Shown here: positions 1 through 8,863 of the stretch, one piece after another | Layout of the letters: the number at the start of each line of letters is the position of its first letter | Position numbering within the stretch: position 1 is the stretch's first letter | Assembly (NCBI GenBank): GCA_020026435.1 | Contig: JAHHQK010000007.1 | Coordinates: 9,157-73,156, forward strand | Reading direction: 5' to 3' | DNA: 64,000 nucleotides | From: Alistipes sp. | Lineage (GTDB): Bacteria; Bacteroidota; Bacteroidia; Bacteroidales; Rikenellaceae | Made by a program: the position numbers and the translations under genes | Notes under the pieces: model-generated | What the model was told of the DNA's origin: nothing | What the model saw: the letters and a program-made list of their open reading frames with translations, nothing else | Databases searched by the model: none

Positions 1-156
1 TACTCGGCCTGGCGACTGGGACTGAAACTCAAGGAGGTGTCGATCATCTTCACCGAGCGCACGCAGGGTGCCTCGAAGATGTCGGGCGGAATCTTCGGTG
101 AGGCGCTGTTCGGGGTCATGAAGCTCCGCTTCCGCAAGATCCGGAAAAGCAACTGA
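1..156 (+). CDS. Polyprenol-phosphate mannosyltransferase (GT2), C-terminal end
   Basis: The window opens inside a gene; the last 51 codons are read in frame 1 up to a TGA. The tail contains IIFTERTQGASKMSGGIFGE, which matches the C-terminal catalytic-domain end of dolichol/polyprenol-phosphate mannose synthases of glycosyltransferase family 2 (pattern F-x-x-R-x-x-G-x-S-K). That family moves a sugar from a nucleotide donor to a lipid phosphate at the inner membrane. The protein ends shortly after this domain, so no C-terminal membrane domain is present. The family call rests on a short segment. A hairpin terminator follows 31 bp after the stop. Confidence 0.75.
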   Translation, partial: YSAWRLGLKLKEVSIIFTERTQGASKMSGGIFGEALFGVMKLRFRKIRKSN

Positions 157-187
157 ACCACATTCCAACAAACCAACTTTATACGAA

Positions 188-220
188 GGATGACCAAGTG
201 ATTGGTCATCCGATTTTTTT
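188..220 (+). terminator. Rho-independent terminator of the GT2 gene
   Basis: A perfect 10-bp stem (GGATGACCAA / TTGGTCATCC, loop GTGA) is followed closely by a run of nine T, just downstream of the first gene. Confidence 0.85.
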
Positions 221-231
221 TTGAGAAGTTA

Positions 232-317
232 TTAGCTGAAAAGTATTGGTGGATGCTTCTGATTCCTTAGATTCCAAGCAGACAAAATCATCCCGGTTTT
301 GTCTGCTTTTTCTTTTG
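232..317. repeat. Dispersed hairpin repeat, copy A
   Basis: This segment closely resembles 28559-28646 in the same orientation. It ends in a perfect 12-bp stem (276-287 with 297-308) followed by T residues. In both copies it sits just downstream of a rightward gene and upstream of the 3' end of a leftward gene. It may act as a terminator or be a MITE/REP-like element. Confidence 0.6.
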
Positions 318-570
318 CGGCCGTGGTTGTCGGGGATAGATGCCGGGAGGGTGGTGAGACCTGATGAGGAGCGGAGCGGTATCGGAGGCGTTGTCGGGCG
401 GTTGAGGTGGGGCTTTGAATAGGGAGATGGAGGACTGCGGGGCGGTTGGGGAACAGGATCGGGAGCCGGTTTGCAGGGGCGGAGCCATGTCCAAGAAAAG
501 GACGGGGACTTGCTGGTGGGCGATGTTGATTGTGGGCAAGTATTAGAAGGTCGCTTGCTTTCTGTACGAC
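318..570. other. GC-rich spacer, no supported gene
   Basis: Overlapping open frames exist here on both strands, but none has a recognisable protein pattern or sensible start. I see no gene between repeat copy A and the terminator of the leftward operon. Confidence 0.6.
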
Positions 571-603
571 ACAAAAAAGGCCTGCAATTTGAGTTGCAGG
601 CCC
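571..603 (-). terminator. Terminator of the leftward TonB operon
   Basis: A 9-bp perfect stem (GGCCTGCAA / TTGCAGGCC) is followed, read on the minus strand, by TTTTTTGTG. It lies 44 bp past the stop of the last gene of the leftward operon. Confidence 0.85.
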
Positions 604-646
604 TGACAAGGGTCGTTTTGGTAAAATGGTGTTTCCCCGGGAAGGA

Positions 647-1861
647 TTACATGGCCAGTGACGGTTTGGCGTTGGGCTCGAAGTCGTTGGTCGAGTTGTT
701 GGTGTCGATCAGCGACTGACCGTCGGCCGAAGTCTTGCGGCGTACGCTCTTGCCGTAACGCTCGGGATCCATGTCGATGTTACCGCAGTAGGTGTAACCG
801 GCATCCTGCGACTGGTCGAACGAGAGGATCTTCATCGCGGAGGGAACAGCCAGGTTCACAGCATCCAAAACCCAGGCATTGGGTACCTTGTAGGCCTGGC
901 TGATCTGCATGGATATGTCACCTACGGGGGAATGCATGATGTACTCACCCTCCCATTTGTAGTCGGCCAGGAAGGTCTCCTTGGTCATGTTGGCAGGAGG
1001 CAGAGCGATGGCGTAACCCTGGAATCCGCGGTCGTGGAGCGACCAAACCGTGAGCGAGTAGGTGTACCAGATGTCGAGGTTGTCGGCCGGGTAGTCCGTA
1101 TCCTGGAAACGGTCGTTGCTCGATTCGTCATACCACTCGTAGTTGGCACCCGAGAGGTCGAACGAGTTGGGGTTGGTCTTGGTGTGGTCCGTGGCGTTGT
1201 TGGCGATGATCATTTGGTCACCGGGGTTGAGGATGTTCTTGTCGCCGTTTTTCGGGATGCAGTAAACGGTCTGTACGGGAGTGTACTGGGGACGGATGTC
1301 GTCGGGATACTCGCTGTCCAGGGCCGAGTTGATCTTACCCTCCATGATCATCAGACCCGTGACATCGATCGAACGCTTCGAGTTGTTGGCGATGATGAAG
1401 TATTGGTCGCCGTGGAACTTGTCGGGTTTGCCGGTCGAGGGCAGGGCGTTCGAGGTGAAGAAGATCTCCTTGAGGACGATCTCTCCCGAAAGGATGTCGA
1501 TGGCCGACTGGGCTACGGAAAGCTCGTAGAGAGTTACACCGCCCTGGGTCTCCTTGACAACGATGTCGGCCTTGCGCTCCTCACCCGTGAGATTGGGCTC
1601 GGCGGTCAGCTCCAGAACCGTATTGCCGTTGGTGATATTGAGTTTCAACCAGTCGGCCGTGGTCTCGGCAACACACTGGAAGGGTGCGGCCTCGGGGATC
1701 TGCACCTCGGTCTTGGCCTCGTTGGAGCGGATGTAAAGATCCGTCAGGACGTGAGGCTTGGTGGGGGGAATGGGTGCGGTTGCTGGATCGTCGTCCGAGC
1801 AGGATGCACAGGTCAGAGCTGCGGCGGCTGCCAGAGCCAGGGAGAAAAATTTGAGTTTCAT
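647..1861 (-). CDS. DUF4876-like outer-membrane lipoprotein
   Basis: A 404-residue predicted lipoprotein: the signal peptide ends in LTCASCS with the lipobox Cys near residue 21. Residues about 35-120 look like a beta-sandwich adhesion-type domain. From about 125 the sequence GEIVLKEIFFTSN...DQYFIIANNS matches, from memory, the DUF4876 family seen next to TonB receptors in Bacteroidota. Its start overlaps the stop of the upstream gene by 4 bp (ATGA), so it is the last gene of the five-gene leftward operon. A cell-surface binding or accessory role for the receptor is inferred; no catalytic motif is visible. Confidence 0.7.
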   Translation of the reverse strand: MKLKFFSLALAAAAALTCASCSDDDPATAPIPPTKPHVLTDLYIRSNEAKTEVQIPEAAPFQCVAETTADWLKLNITNGNTVLELTAEPNLTGEERKADIVVKETQGGVTLYELSVAQSAIDILSGEIVLKEIFFTSNALPSTGKPDKFHGDQYFIIANNSKRSIDVTGLMIMEGKINSALDSEYPDDIRPQYTPVQTVYCIPKNGDKNILNPGDQMIIANNATDHTKTNPNSFDLSGANYEWYDESSNDRFQDTDYPADNLDIWYTYSLTVWSLHDRGFQGYAIALPPANMTKETFLADYKWEGEYIMHSPVGDISMQISQAYKVPNAWVLDAVNLAVPSAMKILSFDQSQDAGYTYCGNIDMDPERYGKSVRRKTSADGQSLIDTNNSTNDFEPNAKPSLAM

Positions 1862-3807
1862 AATTGATAAGGTTTTAAATTAATATTGAATTTGTTTGTT
1901 GTCCGGTTATCGCGTACGCAGCGTACGGGATAGTATTTGTTGCCCTTCGAGTGGCTGACGGTGTTCAGGTCGGCCTGGTTCTCGGAGTAGGTCATCACGC
2001 GGCCCGAGGCCGTGTTGAGCATACCGAGTACCGTGTAGATCCTCCACTGGGTGCGCACCGAGATGCTGCGGTTGTCCATGTAGCCGTAGCGGGGGAACGC
2101 GCCGACGGATTCCGTGCGATTCCGTGCCGTGAAGGTGTAGTTGTTGTCGTCGACCGGGGTGATCGTGGGGGTGTTGGTCGTCGAGGAGGCAAATTCGGCA
2201 AAGGCTTCGATCTCGGGAAGTTTCCAGCCCTCGGGACAGGGGTCGTAGAGACTCTTGGTATGGGTCGAGGTGTTGGGTGCGGGGTTGTTCCACAGGTAAT
2301 GCTGCGGGTCGCGCACCGTCGCGCACCACACATCGTGCTTGCGCCACAGTAATTGGGCGGGATGCTGCACGGAGTAGGCGTAGGTGAACTGATCCTTCGA
2401 CTTGGCGTTCACATCGGCCATGGCTAAGTTTGCCGTATTGTTGCTGTCGTCGGCCTTCAATGCCTCGCCGTTGATGTCGTAGAGGGTGATGCCCTTCATG
2501 TTCGACTCGTTACCTGCGGGTATGGGCATCGGGTCCTTGCGGCCGTAGAGGTAGAAGAGGACGCCTTCGGGGGCCTCGCGACCCTCCCAGCGGGAGGAAA
2601 GGGCTCCCAGGTTGCGGTCCATGATCAGCGAGTGCGTGTACTGGCCCTCGGTCCAGGCTGTGCTCGTGTAGCGGTAGAGACTTCCGCCGGGGACTTCATA
2701 TTCGAGACGGTCGGACGACGTTTGATCGTGGAATGCGTCGGGGTTGTAGTCCGTCACCCAGATATGCCAGCTCCAGAGGTAGTTGCCCGAGGCGGAGGGT
2801 GTGTCCTTGCGGTGGAGTCCGATCATGACATTGCCTTTCTGCCCGTTGACTTTCAGGCGGATCGGCTCTTCCGGGCCGCGTCCCGAGCCTTGCAGGACCT
2901 CGCGGTTGTCGGAAGTGAGGAAACGGACGAGATTGCGGTCGGGTTGATCCTGCCAGATGACATCGACCACCCATTCGTCCTCCTCGCGGAGGATGTTCTC
3001 GGCGTTAAAACCTCCGTCTACGCTGTCCCAGAAGAGGTTAGAGCGCATGATGGGGATCTCGATCGAGGAGCCGCTGCCGAGGAGGTAGCAGTTGGAACCC
3101 TCGGCCGTGGAGGGTTGTGTGTCGTCGGGCAACTGGGTCACCGTGACGATCTCTTCGCCCGGGAGGCTCTCGTCGCTTGACGTAATATAGATGCGAGCCG
3201 TGCGTTCTTGGCCCGTGTAGTTGCGGTTGGCGCGGAGGATCAGCGTGCGGGGGGTGATGGGGGCAGCCTCGCGTACGGAGGGTGTTGCCTCCGAAGTGTT
3301 GGAATGGACGGTTGCGGGAGCGGTCTCGATCGAAGCCGAGAGCCAGTCGCGCGAAGCCTCTTCGACCGATGCCGTGATGGGAATGTTGGCTCCGATTACG
3401 GCGCGGATGACACCGCCGCGGGGTGAGATCTCGAATTCGCGGATCTCGATCTGGATGCCCGTGTTGCGGTTCTGCTCGATGGTGAACAGACGGGTCTCCG
3501 AGGCCGTGACGATCTTCAGCGCGGCCTTGCGTACCTCGAATTCTTCGCTTTTCTCGACATGGACGTCCACCCGGGTCGTACCTTCGCCCTCGGTTTGGGA
3601 CAGGGTGTACCACTTTTGGGCATCGGTTTCGATGTGCCACGGGAGGGTGGTGTAGATCGTGAATGCCGCGTCGGTGGCCTCGGCCGTATAGATCAGCAGC
3701 GAGGGGGTAGAGAGTTCCAACTCCGCGCCCGAGGTCTCGTCCTCGGAGCAGGCTGCAAATCCCACGGCCAGCGACAGAAGCAGCAATATGTTGAAGAGTC
3801 TTTTCAT
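1858..3807 (-). CDS. BACON-domain lipoprotein with FISUMP-like C-terminus
   Basis: About 649 residues starting at MKRLFNILLL, with a lipobox at GFAACSED; a second ATG 12 bp upstream is possible, but this start gives a cleaner signal peptide. Residues about 25-110 and 115-230 resemble tandem BACON-type beta-sandwich repeats (WYTLSQTEGEG, WLSASIE, ending VTQLPDD). The C-terminal half carries the pattern LYDPCPEGWKLPEIEAF and YYPVRCVRDN typical of Fibrobacter-succinogenes-paralogous (FISUMP-like) surface lipoproteins. BACON domains usually bind glycans or mucin, but no SusD or glycoside hydrolase is nearby. It lies between the beta-barrel gene and the DUF4876-like gene. Confidence 0.75.
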   Translation of the reverse strand: MKRLFNILLLLSLAVGFAACSEDETSGAELELSTPSLLIYTAEATDAAFTIYTTLPWHIETDAQKWYTLSQTEGEGTTRVDVHVEKSEEFEVRKAALKIVTASETRLFTIEQNRNTGIQIEIREFEISPRGGVIRAVIGANIPITASVEEASRDWLSASIETAPATVHSNTSEATPSVREAAPITPRTLILRANRNYTGQERTARIYITSSDESLPGEEIVTVTQLPDDTQPSTAEGSNCYLLGSGSSIEIPIMRSNLFWDSVDGGFNAENILREEDEWVVDVIWQDQPDRNLVRFLTSDNREVLQGSGRGPEEPIRLKVNGQKGNVMIGLHRKDTPSASGNYLWSWHIWVTDYNPDAFHDQTSSDRLEYEVPGGSLYRYTSTAWTEGQYTHSLIMDRNLGALSSRWEGREAPEGVLFYLYGRKDPMPIPAGNESNMKGITLYDINGEALKADDSNNTANLAMADVNAKSKDQFTYAYSVQHPAQLLWRKHDVWCATVRDPQHYLWNNPAPNTSTHTKSLYDPCPEGWKLPEIEAFAEFASSTTNTPTITPVDDNNYTFTARNRTESVGAFPRYGYMDNRSISVRTQWRIYTVLGMLNTASGRVMTYSENQADLNTVSHSKGNKYYPVRCVRDNRTTNKFNINLKPYQL

Positions 3808-3823
3808 AAATCCTTGCATTTTT

Positions 3824-5389
3824 TTAGAAGTTCACACCCACGGCCACCCGGATCGCATCGTCCGTCAATCCGCCCTTGAAGCAGCGTTTCTGCCACTCCA
3901 CCGCCGCAAAGACGGCCACCGTGCGGTTGATCGAGTACTGGCTTCTCAGCCCCAGCTTCATGTGGGCATAATCCGTCGTCAGACGTTCGAAGGCCCGGGT
4001 CATCTCGGGTTTGAGGGTGATGATCGAGTGGATGGGGTCGGTCTGCATCGAGTCCGGGAGCGTGAGGCTGTTGTCCAGCATCGGAGTGTAGCCTGCACCC
4101 AGCGAGGTGTCCCACAACCAGCGCTTGCGGTCGAACTGCAACTTGGCTTCGATTCCTGCCGTGAGCCACGAGAGCGTCATCTCGCGGTAGGGGTAGAGGT
4201 AGTCGGCCTCGGAACGGAAGTAGGAGAGCTCGGGCATCAGACTTCCCGTCATGCAACTGCCCTTCCACTCCGCAAGACCTTTCATACGGGCCTTGTAGAG
4301 GTGGTTACGGTACATGGTGAAACGCTCCAGAATGTTGTTTTCCTGGTTGCTGCCGGAATCCGACACAGCCTCCGTACCCTGGCGCAGGCTGTATTCGGCC
4401 TCGGCTTCCACACCCCAGTTCATCTCAGGGGAGATTGACCGGTAGGCCACCGATCCGGTCAGTGTCTGAGTTTCAAGCTCGGTCAGCGGCAGGTTGTTTT
4501 GGCTTTTGATGTATTGGGTGATGGTCATGCCCTCGTAGCGGAGCATTGCCGACCAGCCGCGGCCCGTACGGGGAGCCAGCACCAGGGCGGCCATGTAGCC
4601 CGTGCCCTTGAAGTTGGTTGCGAGGGCATTGCTGCCCGATCCCGAGAAGCGGCCGTGGTAGGCACCCAGACCCAGCATGTGGAACTGGATGGTATTGACA
4701 CCGTTCTGATTGTAGTACGAAACGCTTTGGTCCTGTTTGTAGATCCTCAGTCCCAGGTCGGCCGTGAGCGTGTGGCGGGCGAAGAGATAACCCGCCGAGA
4801 GGTTCAGTTTGAGGTCCGAGGTCTGGTTGCGGGGACGGGGATCGACCTGTCGGTATTCGTGCAGGGCGCGGTAGGCACCCGAAACACCGTAGTTGATGTG
4901 GCCGTCGTAGCGCGTGTATCCGCCCTCGAAGTAGTACTGCTCCGTGTCGAGATCCCCGCCGATGGAGTCGGCCACGATGTAAGGGTAAAGCTCCCGGATA
5001 TCCGACGAGGTGTTCCACACCACATTGCGTCTTACACCGTTGGTGTAGCTCACGCGGGCAAATGCCGCCGAACGTTCGTTCAGATGCAGGTACGACTCGA
5101 CGTTGAACGAACCCTTCAGTTCACCGTCGCCCTCGCCCGAGATATAAGCCTCGTCCTCCTGTCGCCAGTCGAGTCGCGTGTCGACCTCCGTACGCGAGCA
5201 GTGGTAGCGGAAGAGGGCCGCCGCAGGGGAGTTGTCGAAAGCGAACGCTCCGATGCGGTTGACCGAAAGCAGTTGCAGACGGGTGCGGTGGTTGATGTCG
5301 AGCGTATCGGTGCGGGTTTGGGCCGAAGCCGTGGCTGCAAAACCGACGATGGACAGCAGAAGGATCAAACTATGGTATATTTTTCTCAT
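3824..5389 (-). CDS. DUF6850-like outer-membrane beta-barrel protein
   Basis: 521 residues with a cleavable signal peptide (FAATASAQ). The rest alternates aromatic and polar residues in many short amphipathic strands and ends in VGVNF, an outer-membrane barrel-type C-terminal Phe. It lacks a plug domain, so it is not a second TonB receptor. I match it from memory to the DUF6850 family, found with TonB receptor and DUF4876 genes. It starts with a 4-bp overlap on the small lipoprotein gene upstream. A porin-like or surface-assembly role is inferred. Confidence 0.65.
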   Translation of the reverse strand: MRKIYHSLILLLSIVGFAATASAQTRTDTLDINHRTRLQLLSVNRIGAFAFDNSPAAALFRYHCSRTEVDTRLDWRQEDEAYISGEGDGELKGSFNVESYLHLNERSAAFARVSYTNGVRRNVVWNTSSDIRELYPYIVADSIGGDLDTEQYYFEGGYTRYDGHINYGVSGAYRALHEYRQVDPRPRNQTSDLKLNLSAGYLFARHTLTADLGLRIYKQDQSVSYYNQNGVNTIQFHMLGLGAYHGRFSGSGSNALATNFKGTGYMAALVLAPRTGRGWSAMLRYEGMTITQYIKSQNNLPLTELETQTLTGSVAYRSISPEMNWGVEAEAEYSLRQGTEAVSDSGSNQENNILERFTMYRNHLYKARMKGLAEWKGSCMTGSLMPELSYFRSEADYLYPYREMTLSWLTAGIEAKLQFDRKRWLWDTSLGAGYTPMLDNSLTLPDSMQTDPIHSIITLKPEMTRAFERLTTDYAHMKLGLRSQYSINRTVAVFAAVEWQKRCFKGGLTDDAIRVAVGVNF

Positions 5390-5790
5390 TGCTGATTGGC
5401 ATTTTGGGTCACACTGAGTCGGAGGCTCAGCGTTTCGGTCTCATTCAGAAGATAGAGCGGGGTGTCGGGCGTGTTGTAATCGGCATTGTACATCGCCACC
5501 TTCTTGCCGTGGAGCGTGCCCTCGACGAAGATACCCATGAGGTAGTAGCCCTTCATGACGGTCAGTTCGGCCACACCGTTGTGGAATTCGGGGATCGTGA
5601 ACTGCTCCTTGGTGTTCTGGTTGGTGAGGTAGGTGGCCGAGGTGAGCTTCCATTCGGCGGCCTCATAGCCCTGGGGCAGCGTGACCTCGATCCTCAGCCT
5701 GCACCACAGGCCCTGGTCCCGGTCCTCCTCGCATCCCGACAGGAAAAGCATCGGGAGGAGCAGCAGAAATATGTGGAATAATCGTTTCAT
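5386..5790 (-). CDS. Small lipoprotein of the TonB operon
   Basis: 134 residues with signal peptide and lipobox FLSGCEED. The mature part (LRIEVTLPQGYEAAEWKLTS, then a strand-rich region) looks like a single carboxypeptidase-regulatory or Ig-like fold, similar to the N-terminal segment some DUF4876 proteins carry. It lies 6 bp after the receptor stop and overlaps the barrel gene by 4 bp, so it is surely co-transcribed. Function unknown; a receptor-associated surface lipoprotein is the simplest reading. Confidence 0.65.
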   Translation of the reverse strand: MKRLFHIFLLLLPMLFLSGCEEDRDQGLWCRLRIEVTLPQGYEAAEWKLTSATYLTNQNTKEQFTIPEFHNGVAELTVMKGYYLMGIFVEGTLHGKKVAMYNADYNTPDTPLYLLNETETLSLRLSVTQNANQQ

Positions 5791-5796
5791 ACGTTT

Positions 5797-8634
5797 TTAG
5801 AGTTTGAAATTGAGCTCCATGCCGAAATAGGCGTTGGCATATCGGCGGCGCAGCACTCCGTTCGAGCCGTTGGCGTTGGTCGAGGCGTAGTAGGGCGGGG
5901 TGTAGGAGAAGAGCTTGTTGGTGAAGATCGACAGCAAGATCTTGTCGCGGAAGATGCGCTTCGAGATCTTGAGGTTGACCAGCATATAGAAAGGTTCCTC
6001 GGAGTAGGTGAACCGTTCGGAGGATCCTCCCGTGCGGATCAGCTCGCGCAGGGCGGAATCCTGGGCCGAGGCATCGGTGAAGGGATGCCACACCTTGTCG
6101 AAACCGGCGTAGGCCACCGGACGCGGATCGACATACATGGTCTTCGAGCCGTTGAACCACATACACTGGAACGAGGTGGTGAAGACCAGGCCCAGACGCG
6201 GGATCTGGGTGTCGGTCGTGAAGTTGGTGTTGCACGAGGTGCGGATGTAGCCGTCGTCGTCGTTGTAGAGTCCGATATAGGGCAGGGGCCTGCCGCCGAA
6301 GTTCACCGACGGATGCCCATAGACCTGGATGCTGTTGTCGTAGGTAGTCTTGAAGTAGGCTCCGTTGATGATCAGTCGTGTGCGCAGGGCCTTCAGACGG
6401 GCCGTCGTGAGGGTAAACTCCACTCCCTCCTTGCGGGTGCGGCTGCCGTTGCCGTAGCTGCCGAAGGTGCGGATCTCCTGACGCAGGGTGTAGGGCGTGG
6501 CCGACAGGGCGGGGGTGCCGTCGGGAGCGTAGTAGGTGTTCTGCTCGACGTAGTCCTTGTAGTCGAATACGTCGAATTGGGTCGTGGTGCGGAATCCGTC
6601 CTTCATCTTCTCGCGGAAGTAGGTTACCGAGAGGGTGTTGCCCTCCAGGTCAAAGTCCGTGCGCACCTCCCACTTGAAGTTGCGGGCGGCTTTGAGCCCA
6701 TAGTTCGTGGGGTCGATCGTGTAGGTGCGGATGTTGACTAGATTCCGGAGCGGATCGTTGTGGCCCACCGAGTTGTACTGCACCAGGTCGATATAGTTCG
6801 GTTCGGGGAAGAGCTGCGTGAGGGTCGGCATCTTGGTGTGCCAGCCCACGCCGCCGCCGATCTTGATCCTCAGCTCGTGGTTGCCCATCGTTATGGCGGG
6901 CAGGCCCACGCGGAGATTGCTGCGCGGGTCGGCGTAGATCTTGCCGTTGAGCGAGTAGCGGCTGCCGAGGTTGAATATCGTGGAGAGTCTTATGCCGAGC
7001 ATCCACTCCAGGTCAAGGCGTCCGACCTTCACGCGCGACAGATCCTCCACGAAGAGTGCGCCCTGATGCGAGGCGGGGATGGCCGAGAAGGGACGGCTGC
7101 GCAGGTCCATGTCCAGCGAGAAGGGATGGCGCGGATCGAAGACATCGCCGCGGCCGTAGTTCTTGCTCATCGACCAGTTCAGACCCGTCTTGAGCAGATG
7201 GGACGAGTTTTCGCCCCGGGCCTCGAACATGGCCATGAGTTTGGCGTAGCCGTAGAAGGGCTTTCCGAAGACGTCATACGTGGCGTCGAAGTCGCCCGAC
7301 GTGAGTTCGGCGTTGAACTCTCCGTCGTGCTTCATCGAGAGCAGGGGGGTGAGGCGGCTCGATGCCGGGACGTAACGCCAGCGGGCGATGCGGTCCCATT
7401 CGGAGGTCACCGATGCCGAGAAATCCAGGCGGCGGAAGAATCCGCCCTCCTTGGCAGACATCGTGAAGTCGGTCTTGAAGAACATGCGGTTGTAATTCGA
7501 GCGGTAGGTCTCGATCGGGCCCTTGCGCTCGCCGAGGCTCATGTCGAGGTCCTTGTCGCTCTTCTCGTTGTCGAACGATCCGGTGTATTCCATGCTTCCG
7601 CCCAGGGTGTAGCGGTATTTGGGGAGACGGTCCCAGGTCTTGTAGATGCGGAACTGGGCCGTGGCACGCTGGTAGTTTTGGCGGATGTTGCGCGGGTCGG
7701 AACGCGAGTCGAGCCAGTCGACGCCGACGTTCATCGTGAGTTTGTCGTCCCCGCCCCACTCGAATCCCTTGCTGGCGGAGACGAGTTTGCTGGTCATGTC
7801 GGACTTGATGCGGGCCTCGAAGTCGCGGCCGCCGCGTTTGCGTTTGATTTGGATGAGTCCCGAGGTCAGATCGCCGTACTCCACCGAGGGGATACCGCGG
7901 ACGATCTCGATGGATTCGATGTTGTCGGTCGAGATCGATCGCATATCGACACCGCGGTTGACGAATCCCATGCTGTAACCCGTCGTCGTGAAGTTGGGCG
8001 AGTACTGCATGTTGGCGTCGGTGTTGATCGGCACACCGTCGATCATGAACTGCGTACCGAGGGAGTTGGTGGCGTAGTTGCCGCCCACGGAGTTGTAGGC
8101 CTCGCGCAGATGGATGATCTGCGGACCGCCGAATGAGGGGTCGGAGGCCTTGCCGCCGGGGATCAGCTCCAGGACATCGGCGATGCTCGAAGGCTGGATG
8201 TGGTTGATGGCCGATTTGCCGATGGTCGATGCCGAGGACAGACCCTTGGACTCCTGGGCCGTGACGGTGACCTCGCGGATCATCAGCGGGGCGATGTTGA
8301 CGCGGGCCGTGTAGGAGGTCATCGCCGGGGTGATCTGTATGGCCCGCAGGCGGAGTTCCTGCCCCCAGCAGATGATGCGGAAGTCGTAGAGACCGGGTGT
8401 GAGGTTCGAGAATACGCAACGGCCCTTGTCGTTGGTGGCCGCGCCTACCTCTTTTTTGGTATCGGTGGATTTCAGAAAGCACGAAGCGAAGGCCAGGGGA
8501 TCACCCGTGGCGCGGTCCACGAGGGTAAAAGTCACATCGTGGTCATTGGCCGGCTGGGCTGACAAGTGGGAAGGGGTTCCGAAAAGGAACGCATATATTA
8601 ATAAGGTATATAATGCAAGCAGGCTTTTCCTCAT
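5797..8634 (-). CDS. TonB-dependent receptor with carboxypeptidase-like domain
   Basis: 945 residues from MRKSLLALYTLL, which gives a proper signal peptide ending LSAQ; an in-frame ATG 27 bp upstream would add a charged tail before it. Residues about 28-120 form the CarboxypepD_reg-like domain (DRATGDPLAFASCFLKS). A TonB plug follows at about 130-250 (IADVLELIPGGKASD, FMIDGVPINTDANMQ, IESIEIVRGIPSVEYGDLTSG). The remainder is a 22-strand-type barrel ending AYFGMELNFKL. Such receptors import scarce large or chelated substrates using TonB energy. No SusD partner is present, which argues against a polysaccharide locus and for a metal, haem, cobamide or peptide substrate. First gene of the leftward operon. 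Confidence 0.9.
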   Translation of the reverse strand: MRKSLLALYTLLIYAFLFGTPSHLSAQPANDHDVTFTLVDRATGDPLAFASCFLKSTDTKKEVGAATNDKGRCVFSNLTPGLYDFRIICWGQELRLRAIQITPAMTSYTARVNIAPLMIREVTVTAQESKGLSSASTIGKSAINHIQPSSIADVLELIPGGKASDPSFGGPQIIHLREAYNSVGGNYATNSLGTQFMIDGVPINTDANMQYSPNFTTTGYSMGFVNRGVDMRSISTDNIESIEIVRGIPSVEYGDLTSGLIQIKRKRGGRDFEARIKSDMTSKLVSASKGFEWGGDDKLTMNVGVDWLDSRSDPRNIRQNYQRATAQFRIYKTWDRLPKYRYTLGGSMEYTGSFDNEKSDKDLDMSLGERKGPIETYRSNYNRMFFKTDFTMSAKEGGFFRRLDFSASVTSEWDRIARWRYVPASSRLTPLLSMKHDGEFNAELTSGDFDATYDVFGKPFYGYAKLMAMFEARGENSSHLLKTGLNWSMSKNYGRGDVFDPRHPFSLDMDLRSRPFSAIPASHQGALFVEDLSRVKVGRLDLEWMLGIRLSTIFNLGSRYSLNGKIYADPRSNLRVGLPAITMGNHELRIKIGGGVGWHTKMPTLTQLFPEPNYIDLVQYNSVGHNDPLRNLVNIRTYTIDPTNYGLKAARNFKWEVRTDFDLEGNTLSVTYFREKMKDGFRTTTQFDVFDYKDYVEQNTYYAPDGTPALSATPYTLRQEIRTFGSYGNGSRTRKEGVEFTLTTARLKALRTRLIINGAYFKTTYDNSIQVYGHPSVNFGGRPLPYIGLYNDDDGYIRTSCNTNFTTDTQIPRLGLVFTTSFQCMWFNGSKTMYVDPRPVAYAGFDKVWHPFTDASAQDSALRELIRTGGSSERFTYSEEPFYMLVNLKISKRIFRDKILLSIFTNKLFSYTPPYYASTNANGSNGVLRRRYANAYFGMELNFKL

Positions 8635-8658
8635 TTTCGATTTTCGATTATTCGGTTG

Positions 8659-8689
8659 CAAAAATATGGCGCAGGGAAAATAATATCAA
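8659..8689 (-). promoter_or_regulatory. Promoter of the TonB receptor operon
   Basis: On the minus strand TATTTTTG (8659-8666) fits the Bacteroidota -7 consensus TAnnTTTG, with TTG (8687-8689) 20 bp upstream. Transcription would start about 18 bp before the receptor ATG. Confidence 0.5.
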
Positions 8690-8743
8690 TACACAATAAT
8701 GGGGATTTTTGAGGGCTTCGGGAAGCAGGATGTCGTCCGAAAT

Positions 8744-8802
8744 AGGTATTTGAGGGTTTCTTTTGGGCGAAAAAATAGGTATATATACCTGCTTTTAGGT
8801 AT
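8744..8802. promoter_or_regulatory. Candidate operator: AGGTAT repeats and palindrome
   Basis: The divergent spacer holds a perfect 14-bp palindrome AGGTATATATACCT (8777-8790) plus direct AGGTAT copies at 8744-8749 and 8797-8802. They lie between the divergent promoters and close to the expected promoter of the rightward genes. A binding site for a dimeric regulator is inferred; the regulator is not in the window. Confidence 0.4.
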
Positions 8803-8863
8803 GGACGGAGTATTTTTTTTGTACTACTTTTACGCCGTGAAAAAATCTTAAACATTAAAAGTC

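Noticed and set aside
8631..8855. A 74-codon minus-strand ORF in the divergent spacer
   Set aside because: It covers the receptor promoter and candidate operator, and has no family pattern.
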